This document shows positions 5,955 through 5,980 of a DNA stretch of 5,980 bases, in pieces. Location of the stretch: positions 10,656-16,635 of the forward strand of contig MAXM01000246.1 of the NCBI GenBank assembly GCA_001751015.1, given 5' to 3'. Source of the stretch: Desulfobacterales bacterium C00003106 (lineage in GTDB: Bacteria > Desulfobacterota > Desulfobacteria > Desulfobacterales > C00003106). The notes under the pieces are model-generated. The model was not told the origin of the DNA, ran no database searches, and worked only from the letters and a program-made list of their open reading frames with translations. Every line of letters starts with the position of its first letter. Position 1 is the first letter of the stretch. A program made the position numbers and the translations under genes.

Positions 5955-5980
5955 TTATTCGATCTCAAATCACAAAAGTT

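Larger units (their letters stand above)
5654..5980. other. Gene-free, AT-rich tail with remnants of mobile DNA
   Basis: No intact coding sequence is seen on either strand. The stretch holds the inverted repeat arms, the long hairpin and the decayed tnpA start listed separately. Bases 5921-5980 show nothing further apart from a weak hairpin. No tRNA, CRISPR array or clear Rho-independent terminator for the operon was found here. Confidence 0.75.

Noticed and set aside
5654..5980. CRISPR array or tandem repeat array in the tail
   Set aside because: The repeats are inverted pairs, not regularly spaced direct repeats, and no spacer pattern exists.

Overview
The window carries one tightly packed, plus-strand block of seven housekeeping genes (36-5653) followed by about 330 bases of non-coding, repeat-rich DNA (5654-5980). 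The order is tsf - pyrH - frr - uppS - cdsA - dxr - rseP. This is the well-known bacterial cluster that normally follows rpsB, whose 3' end would lie just outside the window. The short 197-residue EF-Ts, the single-PDZ RseP, the roughly even base composition and the gene order suggest a Gram-negative bacterium of the Desulfobacterota/Deltaproteobacteria type (for example a Syntrophobacterales- or Desulfobacterales-like organism). That placement is an inference, not proven by the sequence.

Region 1 (36-1914) holds translation and nucleotide functions: elongation factor Ts, UMP kinase and ribosome recycling factor. Region 2 (1904-5653) holds envelope and lipid functions: undecaprenyl diphosphate synthase, CDP-diglyceride synthase, DXP reductoisomerase (first committed step of the MEP isoprenoid pathway) and the site-2 membrane protease RseP. 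Dxr feeds isoprenoid precursors to UppS, whose product carries peptidoglycan and O-antigen intermediates. CdsA supplies CDP-diacylglycerol for phospholipids, and RseP is an intramembrane protease tied to envelope stress. Five of the six gene junctions overlap (4, 11, 10, 16 and 4 bases) and the sixth has only 5 bases between genes, so the block is almost certainly one co-transcribed, translationally coupled unit. uppS and cdsA both appear to start at TTG codons preceded by very similar AGGAAG ribosome binding sites.

Region 3 (5654-5980) is different: AT-richer, with no intact gene and several nested repeats. It contains (a) a 20-base sequence directly after the rseP stop that is an inverted copy (19/20) of the first 20 bases of the window, so the operon is bracketed by inverted repeats; (b) an 18-base inverted repeat pair (17/18) at 5672-5689 and 5903-5920; (c) a long imperfect hairpin at 5692-5791; and (d) on the minus strand at about 5901-5803, the decayed start of an IS200/IS605-type Y1 transposase (tnpA) with two stops and two compensating frameshifts. 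This looks like the graveyard of one or more small insertion elements. No new multi-gene system is visible; the unusual signal is the repeat architecture around the operon.
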